From Corynebacterium sp. (lineage in GTDB: Bacteria > Actinomycetota > Actinomycetes > Mycobacteriales > Mycobacteriaceae), in assembly GCF_022712195.1 (NCBI RefSeq), contig NZ_JALAGY010000076.1:55477-119476 (forward strand): 64,000 nucleotides of DNA, in the 5' to 3' direction. Below are positions 6,530 through 14,587 of the stretch, one piece after another (within the stretch, counting starts at the first letter, position 1; every line of letters begins with the position of its first letter). The notes under the pieces were generated by a model, which had not been told where the DNA came from, did no database searches, and worked only from the letters and a program-made list of their open reading frames with translations. The position numbers and the translations under genes are program-made.

Positions 6530-6565
6530 CCTCGTAATCACAACATGGGGATTCGATGGCACGTA

Positions 6566-6594
6566 TTGCCTAGTCATGGCATATATGGCAAAAT
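6566..6594 (+). promoter_or_regulatory. Repressor promoter, predicted leaderless transcript
   Basis: TTGCCT (6566-6571) and CAAAAT (6589-6594) are separated by 17 bases. The expected start point falls at about 6601-6602, which is the ATG of the repressor, and no Shine-Dalgarno sequence precedes that ATG. A leaderless repressor mRNA is common for phage lysogeny promoters. TGGCA half-sites at 6577 and 6586 overlap this promoter, which suggests autoregulation. Confidence 0.45.
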
Positions 6595-6601
6595 GCAACT
6601 C

Positions 6602-7135
6602 ATGGATTACAGAGCATGGATCGCGTCCCTTCCCGGCGCGCCGACGCAGACCGAGGCGGCCGAGGCGGCGTCTGTCGACAAGAGCACGCTGTCCCGTCAA
6701 CTGAAGCGGGGTGCGCTGTCCATGGAGGTCGTCTCCGCCCTGGCTCGCGCGCACGGGGTGAAGCCTGCGGACGCACTCGTGCAGACCGGGCACCTGGACG
6801 CCGAGGACGTCGAGGGCGTCGGTGTCGTTGAAGCGCTGAAGTATGCGACGAATCGGCAGCTGTTCGACGAGATCGAGCGTCGTAGCGACATGGAGTCGAC
6901 GACCCTGTTCGGCAAGGGGCCCGGGGTGATCAATCCCCGCCCGGCGCTCGGCGTCGTCCCGCCGGCCTCAGATACCCCCGACGGTGTTTCCGGTGAGCAG
7001 GATAAACCTGAGAACGACACCCCCAGTGTCCATAGTGACCGGCATGATCTAGATGAGGTGCTCCGTAAGGCGAATCAGCTGAAGGGAGCAGCTCAACGCC
7101 GAACCCCACGAATCGAGGAGCCTGAAAACCCCTAA
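6602..7135 (+). CDS. Phage immunity repressor (XRE-type HTH)
   Basis: The 177-residue product has an N-terminal helix-turn-helix at about residues 12-58 (PTQTEAAEAASVDKSTLSRQL, then KRGALSMEVVSALARAHGV), a helical middle and a long polar C-terminal tail. There is no S24 LexA-type protease domain, so induction probably does not go through RecA self-cleavage. The following gene is an ImmA/IrrE metalloprotease, a known alternative in which the protease inactivates the repressor. The start at ATG 6602 fits a leaderless transcript; an ATG at 6593 is the alternative. Confidence 0.8.
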   Translation: MDYRAWIASLPGAPTQTEAAEAASVDKSTLSRQLKRGALSMEVVSALARAHGVKPADALVQTGHLDAEDVEGVGVVEALKYATNRQLFDEIERRSDMESTTLFGKGPGVINPRPALGVVPPASDTPDGVSGEQDKPENDTPSVHSDRHDLDEVLRKANQLKGAAQRRTPRIEEPENP

Positions 7136-7138
7136 CTC

Positions 7139-7519
7139 ATGAAGAAGTTGAAGGCCAAGGCCAAGGAGCTCGGAGTGACGATCTACGAGACCAACGAGCT
7201 CCGCGGCGACCTGAACGCGATCTACATGCACGATGACCGGGTCATCCTCCTGCGAGACGACCTCGACCCCTACACGAAGCGATCCGCCCTGGCGCACGAG
7301 CTCGGGCACGCGAAGTACGGGGACGAGCACTCGGATGATCCGCGCCTGGAACGACGCGCAGACCTCTGGGCCGCACAGCTCGTCATCAGCGAGCCGGCCT
7401 ACAAGGAAGCCGAGCAAGACTACGGGCCCCACCCCGGCGCGCTGGCGTGGGCCCTCGGCGTCACCCGCGACGTCGTCGAAACCTGGCGCACACTGACACT
7501 CAAGAGAAGAGAATCCTGA
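7139..7519 (+). CDS. immA: ImmA/IrrE-family metallopeptidase
   Basis: The 126-residue product carries the zinc-protease motif HELGH at residues 53-57, with the downstream ligand helix LERRADLWAAQLVI (E71/D75). In Bacillus ICEBs1, ImmA cleaves its cognate HTH repressor ImmR to trigger excision. Here the gene begins three bases after the repressor stop, so the pair is very likely a repressor-antirepressor module. It is shorter than many IrrE proteins and has no extra sensor domain. The TGA overlaps the ATG of the lipoprotein gene. Confidence 0.9.
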   Translation: MKKLKAKAKELGVTIYETNELRGDLNAIYMHDDRVILLRDDLDPYTKRSALAHELGHAKYGDEHSDDPRLERRADLWAAQLVISEPAYKEAEQDYGPHPGALAWALGVTRDVVETWRTLTLKRRES

Positions 7520-8415
7520 TGAAGCTACGACGCAGCGCCGCAGCTATCGCGGCCGTCGCCACGCTCGCGCTCGCATCCTGCAGCAGCGACAGCGACGACA
7601 CGGCGGGGACGACTCCCCCAGCCACCGAGACCACCCAGGCCAACGACGCCGACGAGCTCCACGCCCTGGGCGACACCGTCACCATCGGAGACACCCTGAC
7701 GATCTCCGATGCAGAAGTCATCACCGACGGGTGCGAGTTCAGCGACACCCCCACCCGCGACGCGGTGAAGTTCCAGATCCTCGCCACCGTCGAGAACAAC
7801 ACCGGACAGGACATCGTCCAGGCCCTGTGGCCCTCCGACATCCGATTCACCGACCCCGACGGGCTGAGCGTGATCCCGAGGGACATCGCGGCCGGCGAAC
7901 CGCCATGCTCCAACGAGCACCCCACCGGATTCGTCGACCTCGCCGACGGCGAGACCCGGCGCGCAGCCGTGACTCTGGAGGCACCCGCTGGCGCGACGGA
8001 GATGGTCTACTCCACGGACATGATCGACGGCGCCGAGCCAGTCCGCTGGGACGTCTCCGAAGTGATCGAGGACCTGGAGGTAACCCCGTCCACCCCGGAG
8101 ACCCCGGCGCCGGATGCCGCAGAGGAGCCTGCAGCCGCCGAGCCCCTGGCGCGCGACTACCGCTGCCCGCAGACCGATAACTACGTCACCGACCCGTCAG
8201 AGTGCGAGACCCCCATAGCCGTCACGGACATCGCGCCGGACCCCGCCACGATCCCCTTCGCTGACGGCGGAACCTGCCCCGCCTACAAGTGCGGCTACGG
8301 CCACGACGAGAACGGCAACCCCAACCCCTCCAGTGGTGAGATCCAGGGCTGGTGGATGGACTGCATCGCGACGAACGACGAGGCCTACTGCCGCGAGAAC
8401 GACCCCTACACCTAG
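7519..8415 (+). CDS. Phage-encoded secreted lipoprotein, DUF4352-like
   Basis: The 298-residue product starts at ATG 7519, which shares a base with the ImmA stop. Residues 1-20 form a lipoprotein signal peptide ending in the lipobox LAS-C21, followed by a Ser/Thr/Asp-rich linker. Residues about 50-185 read as an Ig-like beta sandwich (GDTVTIGDTLTISDAEV, then VKFQILATVENNTGQDI), as in DUF4352 lipoproteins. The C-terminal part (about 210-298) is Cys-rich (YRCPQTDNYV, CPAYKCGYG, WMDCI, YCREND) and probably disulfide-bonded outside the membrane. Expressed from the lysogen with repressor and protease, it could be a superinfection-exclusion or host-surface factor; that is inference. Confidence 0.8.
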   Translation: MKLRRSAAAIAAVATLALASCSSDSDDTAGTTPPATETTQANDADELHALGDTVTIGDTLTISDAEVITDGCEFSDTPTRDAVKFQILATVENNTGQDIVQALWPSDIRFTDPDGLSVIPRDIAAGEPPCSNEHPTGFVDLADGETRRAAVTLEAPAGATEMVYSTDMIDGAEPVRWDVSEVIEDLEVTPSTPETPAPDAAEEPAAAEPLARDYRCPQTDNYVTDPSECETPIAVTDIAPDPATIPFADGGTCPAYKCGYGHDENGNPNPSSGEIQGWWMDCIATNDEAYCRENDPYT

Positions 8416-8427
8416 ACCACGAGAAAA

Positions 8428-8460
8428 GGCCCCCACCGCCGGGCAATGGCGGTGGGGGCC
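8428..8460 (+). terminator. Strong hairpin terminator after the lysogeny genes
   Basis: A 13-bp perfect stem ggcccccaccgcc/ggcggtgggggcc closes a seven-base loop. It is preceded by AAAA and not followed by a U-run on the plus strand, so it may work best in the minus direction or as a bidirectional block. It separates the lipoprotein gene from the integrase. Confidence 0.7.
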
Positions 8461-8505
8461 GGAGTGTCCAACACGTATACGCACGTCAGACAGGAGAATT
8501 CTAGC

Positions 8506-9735
8506 ATGAGTGTTCAGCGACGCCCGCCGACAGGAGTGAAGCTCAAGAAGGGACAGCGTCCCAAGTGGGTGGTTCGATACCGTCCCTATCCCGGGGCGAA
8601 GGAACGGAGCAAGACTTTCACCTACGACGAGTACGACCAGCCGGAGAAAGCGGCGAAAGATTTCGACGCGGATCAGCGCTCCAAGATCGCGCGGGGTGTC
8701 TGGGTCGATCCTGCTGATAAGCGGGTCACTGTCGGCGAGCTCACGCTCGAGTGGGTGGATATGGCGCGCACCGACGGGACCAAGAAGGTGCGGACGACGT
8801 TCTACAAGAATCTCGGCGACTTGTGTGACATGCCGATCGGCGCCGTGCGAACCTCGCACGTGAAGGAGTGGTTCCGGCAGATCCGCACCGGCAGGCCGTG
8901 GGCGAACGGCAGGCCCCTGGCGGACTCCACCGCGAGGCTTGCCCTGGGGCACCTTAAGGGGCTCTTCGCCCGGGCCGAGGAGGACAGGATGATCGAGCGG
9001 TCCCCCATCCCCTCGTCGCTCAAGAAGACCGAGATGCCCGACCCCAGGGTTGAGCCCCGGGCGGTCCCCAGCCCCGAGCTGGTCCGTCGGATGTGTGCCG
9101 CAGCCGAAGCCGGCGGCACGTTCAAGAAGCCGATCTACGACCAGAAGTCACTCCGCCCCTCCCCGTGGCTGGCGATGACCATACGCCTGGGCGCGGACAC
9201 CGGCCTCCGGGTCGGGGAGATCTCCGGCCTTCGATGGCGGGACGTGGACCTGGACGCCAAGATGCTGACCGTCGTCGAGCAGCGGACGGTGAACGCGCAG
9301 ACGCCCGTCGGGCTGAAGACGAAGCGGTCCTACCGACAGGTCCCGCTGTCGACCCTGATGGCGCGCGAACTCGCCAACTGGAAGGCCGACATCGCCCCTC
9401 TCCCCGAGGATCCTGTCGTTCCCGGCGCGAAGGGTGGCGGCACGTCTACTGCTTCCCTGACGCGGTACATGCGGCTCGTGGCACGGCTCCTGGACGTTCC
9501 TTCGTCGCAGACCCGGTTCCATGGTCTCCGACATCTGTACGCGTCGAGCATGCTGGCGGCCGGAGAGCCGGTGACGACGGTCGCCGCCTTCATCGGCGAC
9601 TCGGTGCAAACGACGAACCAGACCTACGCTCACTTCCTGCCAAGTGCAGGTGCCGCTGCCCGGGCGTCGCTGAATGCTCTTGCGGGAGCATTGCGGGATG
9701 ACGCCCCCGCACTGCGGGTGGTGGAGGGCTCCTGA
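8506..9735 (+). CDS. int: Phage integrase, tyrosine recombinase
   Basis: The 409-residue product starts at ATG 8506, with AGGAG nine bases upstream. It has an N-terminal arm-binding region (about 1-70), a SAM-like core-binding domain (about 75-165) and a catalytic domain (about 190-385). Catalytic residues visible are R235 in TGLRVGE, a Lys in LKTKRSY (about 273), HGLR (H339, R342) and the nucleophile Y374 in TYAHF. The usual LGH is IGD here, so the second histidine position carries Asp. Location at the host junction is typical. It integrates and, with an excisionase, excises the prophage. Confidence 0.95.
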   Translation: MSVQRRPPTGVKLKKGQRPKWVVRYRPYPGAKERSKTFTYDEYDQPEKAAKDFDADQRSKIARGVWVDPADKRVTVGELTLEWVDMARTDGTKKVRTTFYKNLGDLCDMPIGAVRTSHVKEWFRQIRTGRPWANGRPLADSTARLALGHLKGLFARAEEDRMIERSPIPSSLKKTEMPDPRVEPRAVPSPELVRRMCAAAEAGGTFKKPIYDQKSLRPSPWLAMTIRLGADTGLRVGEISGLRWRDVDLDAKMLTVVEQRTVNAQTPVGLKTKRSYRQVPLSTLMARELANWKADIAPLPEDPVVPGAKGGGTSTASLTRYMRLVARLLDVPSSQTRFHGLRHLYASSMLAAGEPVTTVAAFIGDSVQTTNQTYAHFLPSAGAAARASLNALAGALRDDAPALRVVEGS

Positions 9736-9751
9736 CGCTGGTCAAGCGCGG

Positions 9752-10358
9752 TCAGGCGCCTATCAGTAGCGGTTTGTTGTAGAACCCGCTCAGCGCCAGG
9801 ACGGACCGGTACATGCCGGGGTGTTTCGACGCCAGGTTCACCGCCGAGTACGCCCCCATGCTCAGCCCCACCACACCGGTGCGTCCCCGTCCCCCGTCCG
9901 GCACACCGAACTCGGACTCGAGGTAGTCCGGCAGTTCCGTGGTGAGGAAGGTCTCGTACTTCAGAACAGCGCCGTCGGGCGTGGCGGAGTCCCAGTCGAC
10001 CCAGAAGGACCGTGGTTCGGCAGCCGGGAAGACGACGGTCGCGTCGTCCGCGGCGACATGGTCCAGCGCGCGGGCACTCCACCCGTCGCCGCCGTCGATG
10101 CCGTCGAGGAACTGCACGACCTTGTCGGTCCCCGGGGTGAGCGCCGGCTTGACCACCACGGGAACCTCCTTCTGCATGGCCTCCGACCAGACCTGACACG
10201 TCACCGAGACCCCGGTGTGGTGGCGGCAGGAGCCGGGGGTGTCGGCCGCGGCACCGGGCACACCGGCGAGCAGCGCCGCCGCAGCGGCGGCAGTGACAGC
10301 GGACAGGACTGTTCGGGTGATCCCCCCCAGGTGACGACGTCATAACGGAAAGATACAT
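9752..10358 (-). pseudogene. Antigen-85/corynomycolyltransferase-type esterase, frameshifted and cut off by the prophage
   Basis: The frame encodes the N-terminal half of a secreted alpha/beta-hydrolase of the mycolyltransferase family. FLDGIDGGDGWS, TVVFPAAEPRSFWVDWDS, LKYETFLTTELPDYL and the nucleophile elbow GLSMGAYSA are followed by LALSGFYN and then a stop. The part carrying the acid and histidine of the triad is missing exactly where the prophage begins. The 5' end is also broken. A good start (ATG 10358, GGAGGGGG upstream) runs into a G7 tract (10328-10322), after which the signal-peptide frame (ITRTVLSAVTAAAAAALLAG, then GAAA) is displaced by one base. Six G would restore it. Confidence 0.8.
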
Positions 10359-10485
10359 CGACACCCCCTCCGGTATGTGGCTTTCGACACATCGGACGGC
10401 GCCGCGTACCCTGACACCGCCCGACACAACCCGACATCACGCGACGGGGCACCGGACCGGTCCCCGGCAGCACCAGGAGGACGAC

Positions 10486-11151
10486 GTGCCCGCCAGAGGC
10501 AGAAGAATCACGGCACCGAGGCTCACCGCGGTGCGCCTGCCTGAACTCACCGACGCCACGGAGGACGACCTCCACGGCACCGACCACTACGAGGCCCTGC
10601 GCTTCACCGGCACCGACCTCGGCGAACGGGACCTGACCGGTGCCGACTTCGTCGACTGCGAGTTCCGGGACGTCCAGGCCGGCGAGGCCCGGCTCCGGGC
10701 GACACGGTTCAGTGAGAGCCGGTTCGAGCGGTTGACCGCACCGTCACTGTCAGCCGCGCGGAGCGGCTGGAGCGACGTGCACCTCACCGACTCACGCCTG
10801 GGTGCGGCTGAGCTCTGCGACGCCGACCTGCGCGCCGTGCAGGTCCGCGACAGCAGACTGATGTTCGTCAACCTGCGCTCTGCCCGGTTACGGGACGTGA
10901 GCTTCTCCGGGTGCACGATCGACGAACTGGACCTCACCGACGCCAGGGCCGACCGCGTCGCCTTCGACAACTGCACCGTGCAGACGCTGCGCCTCGACCA
11001 CGCTGTACTGGGCGACGTCGACCTCCGCGGACTGGAACTTGCCGGGGTCAGCGGTGTGGAGACGATGCGCGGTGCCGCCATCTCGACGACCCAGGCCGTC
11101 GACCTCGCCCCTCTCTTCGCCAGGCACCTCGGCGTGACGGTCGTGGACTGA
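10486..11151 (+). CDS. Pentapeptide-repeat protein
   Basis: The 221-residue product begins at GTG 10486, with AGGAGG five bases upstream. From residue about 35 it consists of A(D/N)LXX-type repeats (FTGTDLGERDLTGADFVDCEF, CDADLRAVQVRDSRL, DLTDARADRVAFDNC), which predicts a right-handed quadrilateral beta helix. Family members include DNA-gyrase-protecting Qnr/MfpA proteins, but many have no known role and the repeats here are irregular. It is a single gene between the interrupted esterase and rplS. Function not assigned. Confidence 0.8.
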   Translation: MPARGRRITAPRLTAVRLPELTDATEDDLHGTDHYEALRFTGTDLGERDLTGADFVDCEFRDVQAGEARLRATRFSESRFERLTAPSLSAARSGWSDVHLTDSRLGAAELCDADLRAVQVRDSRLMFVNLRSARLRDVSFSGCTIDELDLTDARADRVAFDNCTVQTLRLDHAVLGDVDLRGLELAGVSGVETMRGAAISTTQAVDLAPLFARHLGVTVVD

Positions 11152-11162
11152 CGGTCCACAGG

Positions 11163-11218
11163 AAAAAGACCCTGCCCTGCAGGGACCGCCCCTTGAGGGG
11201 CGGTGTGCAGGCCAGGGC
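11163..11218 (-). terminator. Terminator of rplS
   Basis: A perfect 8-bp stem accgcccc/ggggcggt with TTGA loop (11185-11204) is extended by outer pairs (ctgc with gcag and ccctg with caggg). In the minus direction it is followed by TTTTT (11167-11163). It lies about 30 bases after the rplS stop and also faces the end of the pentapeptide gene, so it may act on both. Confidence 0.8.
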
Positions 11219-11248
11219 CTGTTCCTTGTGCCCGTGAGGGCCGGAAGC

Positions 11249-11590
11249 CTAGCGCTTCTCCTTGATCTTCGCTGCCTTGCCGCGCAGGTCGCGCAGGTAG
11301 TACAGCTTCGCACGACGGACCTTACCGCGGGTCAGGACGTCGATGTGATCGATGTTCGGGGAGTGGACCGGGAAGGTACGCTCCACGCCGACGCCGAAGG
11401 AAACCTTGCGGATCGTGAAGGTCTCACGGATACCGGAGTTCTGACGACGGATGACGACGCCACGGAACACCTGGACACGGCTCTTGGTGCCCTCGATGAC
11501 CTTGACGTGGACGTCCAGGGTGTCGCCGGGACGGAAGTCGGGGATGTCGCTGCGCAGCTGTGCGGCGTCGACCTTGTCGAGATAGTGCAT
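11249..11590 (-). CDS. rplS: 50S ribosomal protein L19
   Basis: The 113-residue product is a complete L19, located at the 30S-50S interface. [15 protein letters not shown], the [17 protein letters not shown] segment, [14 protein letters not shown] and the basic [22 protein letters not shown] tail are all as expected. The ATG at 11590 follows an AAGGAAA site; the longer frame upstream is not L19-like. In many bacteria it follows trmD in the rpsP-rimM-trmD-rplS operon. Here tex and two orphan genes lie between trmD and rplS. Confidence 0.98.
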   Translation of the reverse strand: MHYLDKVDAAQLRSDIPDFRPGDTLDVHVKVIEGTKSRVQVFRGVVIRRQNSGIRETFTIRKVSFGVGVERTFPVHSPNIDHIDVLTRGKVRRAKLYYLRDLRGKAAKIKEKR

Positions 11591-11749
11591 GTTAGTTTCC
11601 TTGCTGTGTCTTCGATCGGACAGAGGACCCACGACCTGCTCAGACGAGCGGTGCGCGTTCATGCCCACACCATTGAATTTTGGCGTCCACCCCCACCCCG
11701 GGACCGGGGAAGGGTTTACGCAACCCGCTCATTATGCCAGCTCGGACGA

Positions 11750-14119
11750 TCAGCGGCCAAACCCGGCCCGCTTGAGCGCGTCGGCCATCGACCCGGCCGC
11801 CCGGTCCGGTGTCCGGCCACCGTCGTCGCGGCCACGTCTGCCCCGTCCTGCCGGGGAACCCTTCCCGTCCCCCTTCGGTGCGGGTCGACGCTTACCACCA
11901 CCGGACTTCTTCCGGGCAGGCTCCCCAGGCTCGTCCCGGAGACGCAGACTCAGACCGATACGCTGACGGTCCACGTCAACCTCCATGACCTTCACCTTCA
12001 CCACCTGGCCCGAACTGACGACATCGTGCGGGTCGGAGACGAAGGAGTCCGACATCGCCGAGACGTGGACCAGACCGTCCTGGTGCACACCCAGGTCGAC
12101 GAAGGCGCCGAATGCGGCGACGTTGGTCACCGTGCCCTCCAGCACCATTCCGGGAGTCAGGTCAGAGACCTTCTCGACACCGTCGGTCAGAGTGGCGGTA
12201 CGGAACTCCGGACGGGGGTCACGTCCGGGCTTGTCGAGCTCGGCGATCACGTCGGTCACCGTCGGCAGACCGAAGGTGTCGTCGGCGAAGTCGCGGGGGT
12301 TGAGTCGGCCGAGCACCGCGGTGTTCCCGACGAGCTCGGAGACCGGCACCCCGGTGGCCTCGACGATGCGCCGCACCAGCGGGTAGGCCTCGGGGTGGAC
12401 CGCCGAGGCGTCCAGCGGGTCGGCCGCACCGTGGATCCGCAGGAACCCCGCGCACTGCTGGTAGGCCTTCGGCCCCAGCCGCGCGACGTCCTTGAGTTGA
12501 CGACGGGTGGAGAAGGCCCCGTTGTCCTCACGGTGCCTGACGATGTTCTCGGCGAGAGTGGCGTTCACCCCGGCCACCCTGCGCAGCAACGGCGCCGAGG
12601 CGGTGTTGACGTCCACACCCACAGAGTTCACGGCGTCCTCCACCACGGAGTCCAGACCCGAGGCGAGCAGGGCCTGGTTCACGTCATGCTGGTACTGGCC
12701 CACACCGATGGACTTCGGGTCGATCTTCACCAGCTCGGCCAGGGGGTCCTGCAGCCGCCGCGCGATCGACACCGCACCACGCAGGGCCACGTCCATCTCC
12801 GGGAACTCCTCGGCGGCGAGCTCCGAGGCCGAGTACACCGACGCACCGGACTCGCTGACCATCACCGGCGTCGGACGGGCACCGGTCGCCGTGGCGACGG
12901 TCCCGGCGACCTCCCGGGCGAGCTTCTCGGTCTCCCGGGACGCCGTGCCGTTACCGACGGCCAGCAGTTCCACGTTGTGGCGGGCGCACAGGGTGGCCAG
13001 TGACGACGTCGCCGCGTCCCACCGGTTCTGCGGCTTGTGCGGGTACACCACAGCGGTGTCGAGCACCTTGCCGGTCTGGTCGATGACGGCGCACTTCACG
13101 CCGTGGGCGTACCCGGGGTCCAGCCCCAGGGTCGCCCGCTGCCCGGCCGGTGCAGCCAGGAGCAGGTCACGCAGATTACGTGAGAACACCTCCACGGCCG
13201 CCTCGTCCGCGCGTTCCTTGAGCCGCATACGAACGTCCACCCCCGAGGACACCTGGAGTTTGGTGCGCCACCCGAACCGTGCACACTCCGCGCGGAACCT
13301 GTCCGCCGCGTCCCCCCTGGGTTCCAGGCCACGGGCCAGGGCGATCATGCCCTGGTAGATCTCGTCGTCGCCGGCGTCCAGTGTCAGCTGCAGGACGCCC
13401 TCGGACTCACCGCGCAGCAGCGCCAGTGTCCGGTGGCTGGGCAGTGCGGTGAACGGTTCGGAGAACTCGAAGTAGTCGCGGTACTTCTGCGCCTCCGGAG
13501 TGTTCTCCTTGCCGGCGACCACACCGGCGGTCATCGACCCGGTGGTGTAGAACCTCTCGCGGACCTCCCCGACCAGGTCCGCGTCGGTGGCGATCTCCTC
13601 GAGCACGATCGCCCGGGCGCCCGTCAGAACAGCCTTGGGGTCGTCGAAACCCTCGGTGACGAAACCGGCCGCCAGCTCGGCGGGATCGGTGGTGCACTCC
13701 CCGAGCAGTTGTTCGACGAGAGGTTCCAGCCCCGCCTCACGGGCGATGGTGGCCTTGGTCCGGCGGGTGGACTTGAACGGCAGGTACAGGTCCTCCAGTC
13801 GCGCCTTGGTCTCACAGCCCAGGATCAGGTCGCGGAGGTCGTCGGTGAGCTTTCCCTGCTCGTCGATCGCGGCCAGCACGGTCTCCTTGCGCTCCGCCAG
13901 TTCGCGCATGTAGCGCAGGCGGGTCTCCAGGGTCCGCAGCTGCGAGTCGTCGAGCCCTCCGGTGACCTCCTTGCGGTAGCGGGCGATGAAGGGCACCGTG
14001 TTCCCCTCGTCCAGCAGTCCGACGGTCGCCCGGACCTGGGACTCGCTGACCCCGAGTTCCCTGGCGAGTGCCGTGATGATCGTTGGGTCGCTGTTTCCTG
14101 CGGTGTGTCGGACGCTCAT
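11750..14119 (-). CDS. tex: Tex-family RNA-binding transcription accessory protein
   Basis: The 789-residue product has the complete Tex architecture: an N-terminal helix-turn-helix/helical domain (PTIITALARELGVSESQV through VPFIARYRKEVTGGLDD), a YqgF/RNase-H-like domain (TLGLDPGYAHGVKCAVID, about 340-480), tandem helix-hairpin-helix motifs (VGVDVNTASAPLLRRVAGV, about 500-570) and a C-terminal S1 RNA-binding domain (GMVLEGTVTNVAAFGAFVDL, about 650-725) with a basic Gly-rich tail. Tex binds RNA and the elongation complex and is linked to transcription fidelity and stress. Its ATG overlaps the stop of the upstream orphan (ATGA). Confidence 0.95.
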   Translation of the reverse strand: MSVRHTAGNSDPTIITALARELGVSESQVRATVGLLDEGNTVPFIARYRKEVTGGLDDSQLRTLETRLRYMRELAERKETVLAAIDEQGKLTDDLRDLILGCETKARLEDLYLPFKSTRRTKATIAREAGLEPLVEQLLGECTTDPAELAAGFVTEGFDDPKAVLTGARAIVLEEIATDADLVGEVRERFYTTGSMTAGVVAGKENTPEAQKYRDYFEFSEPFTALPSHRTLALLRGESEGVLQLTLDAGDDEIYQGMIALARGLEPRGDAADRFRAECARFGWRTKLQVSSGVDVRMRLKERADEAAVEVFSRNLRDLLLAAPAGQRATLGLDPGYAHGVKCAVIDQTGKVLDTAVVYPHKPQNRWDAATSSLATLCARHNVELLAVGNGTASRETEKLAREVAGTVATATGARPTPVMVSESGASVYSASELAAEEFPEMDVALRGAVSIARRLQDPLAELVKIDPKSIGVGQYQHDVNQALLASGLDSVVEDAVNSVGVDVNTASAPLLRRVAGVNATLAENIVRHREDNGAFSTRRQLKDVARLGPKAYQQCAGFLRIHGAADPLDASAVHPEAYPLVRRIVEATGVPVSELVGNTAVLGRLNPRDFADDTFGLPTVTDVIAELDKPGRDPRPEFRTATLTDGVEKVSDLTPGMVLEGTVTNVAAFGAFVDLGVHQDGLVHVSAMSDSFVSDPHDVVSSGQVVKVKVMEVDVDRQRIGLSLRLRDEPGEPARKKSGGGKRRPAPKGDGKGSPAGRGRRGRDDGGRTPDRAAGSMADALKRAGFGR

Positions 14120-14529
14120 TCCGACGATGGTAGCGCGGTCGACTGCCCGAACCAGAGTCCGGGCGACCCGTCCGGCGCCACCGGCAGGCACCCGGCGATG
14201 ATCCGGGTGACATCCGTGACGCCGGGGACGCTGCCGGGGACACTGCCGGGGACACTGCCGGGCGCGGTCCCCGTCCAGTCGGCACTGACCGTCAGCCGGT
14301 GGACCTGCTCCCCGACCGGCGGCATGTCGAAGCGCTGCTGGTACTCGGCGATGAGCATGTTGTCCGGTTCGCACGACGACTCCACGCTGACCAGCTCCAC
14401 GGCGACACCTGTGGCACCCCGGCTGTCCAGGGCGGACCTGATCCTCCCGGCGAGGAGGTCGGTGTGGTCGGGACGCACCAGGACGTTCATGTCGGTGAAG
14501 GTGGTCCGGGCACGGTGACGGTTGATCAT
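14116..14529 (-). CDS. Hypothetical protein, 137 aa, with GSVP repeats
   Basis: I do not recognise this protein. It has 137 residues from ATG 14529 and no signal peptide or membrane segment. The N-terminal half (VLVRPDHTDLLAGRIRSALDS, then VAVELVSVESSC) looks like an alpha/beta domain. The middle contains GSVPGSVPGSVPG from a 12-bp tandem repeat (14218-14262). The stop overlaps the tex ATG, which argues it is translated. No strong Shine-Dalgarno sequence is visible, and a start at 14490 is the alternative. Confidence 0.5.
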   Translation of the reverse strand: MINRHRARTTFTDMNVLVRPDHTDLLAGRIRSALDSRGATGVAVELVSVESSCEPDNMLIAEYQQRFDMPPVGEQVHRLTVSADWTGTAPGSVPGSVPGSVPGVTDVTRIIAGCLPVAPDGSPGLWFGQSTALPSSE

Positions 14530-14587
14530 GGTCGCCACGCTACCCGCGCACGGGCCCGGGCCGGTGCACCATGCAGGGCAGGTGACC

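Larger units (their letters stand above)
6434..6601. promoter_or_regulatory. Lysis/lysogeny switch region with TGGCA operator half-sites
   Basis: The divergent intergenic region carries repeated TGGCA half-sites at 6449-6453, 6504-6508 (inverted), 6517-6521, 6557-6561, 6577-6581 and 6586-6590, plus an inverted TGCC at 6567. The best inverted pair, TGCCA-N8-TGGCA (6504-6521), lies exactly between the -35 and -10 of the leftward promoter. The 6557-6590 sites overlap the putative repressor promoter. This is the arrangement expected for operators of the adjacent repressor and Cro-like protein. Confidence 0.6.
1..9751. mobile_element. Right part of an integrated temperate phage (prophage)
   Basis: The stretch has the layout of a temperate actinophage. 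There is a leftward early/recombination operon (excisionase-like, YqaJ exonuclease, SSB, RusA, HTH proteins), a divergent repressor, an ImmA/IrrE protease, a lipoprotein and a tyrosine integrase at the chromosomal edge. Structural and lysis genes must lie beyond the left edge of the window. The right boundary is placed between the integrase stop (9735) and the interrupted esterase gene. The exact attachment core cannot be set without the left junction. Confidence 0.9.

Noticed and set aside
9700-9800. tRNA gene as phage attachment site
   Set aside because: No tRNA is present at the right junction; the flanking host gene is the interrupted esterase.
9630-10427. 265-aa minus-strand frame through the esterase and the integrase end
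   Set aside because: It is the frame-shifted shadow of the esterase and contains Arg/Cys-rich translation except for its MYLSVMTSSPGG start, which is the real esterase start.
11228-13003. 591-aa plus-strand ORF opposite rplS and tex
   Set aside because: Antisense frame of two conserved genes; high-GC DNA gives long spurious ORFs with His/Arg/Gly-rich translation.
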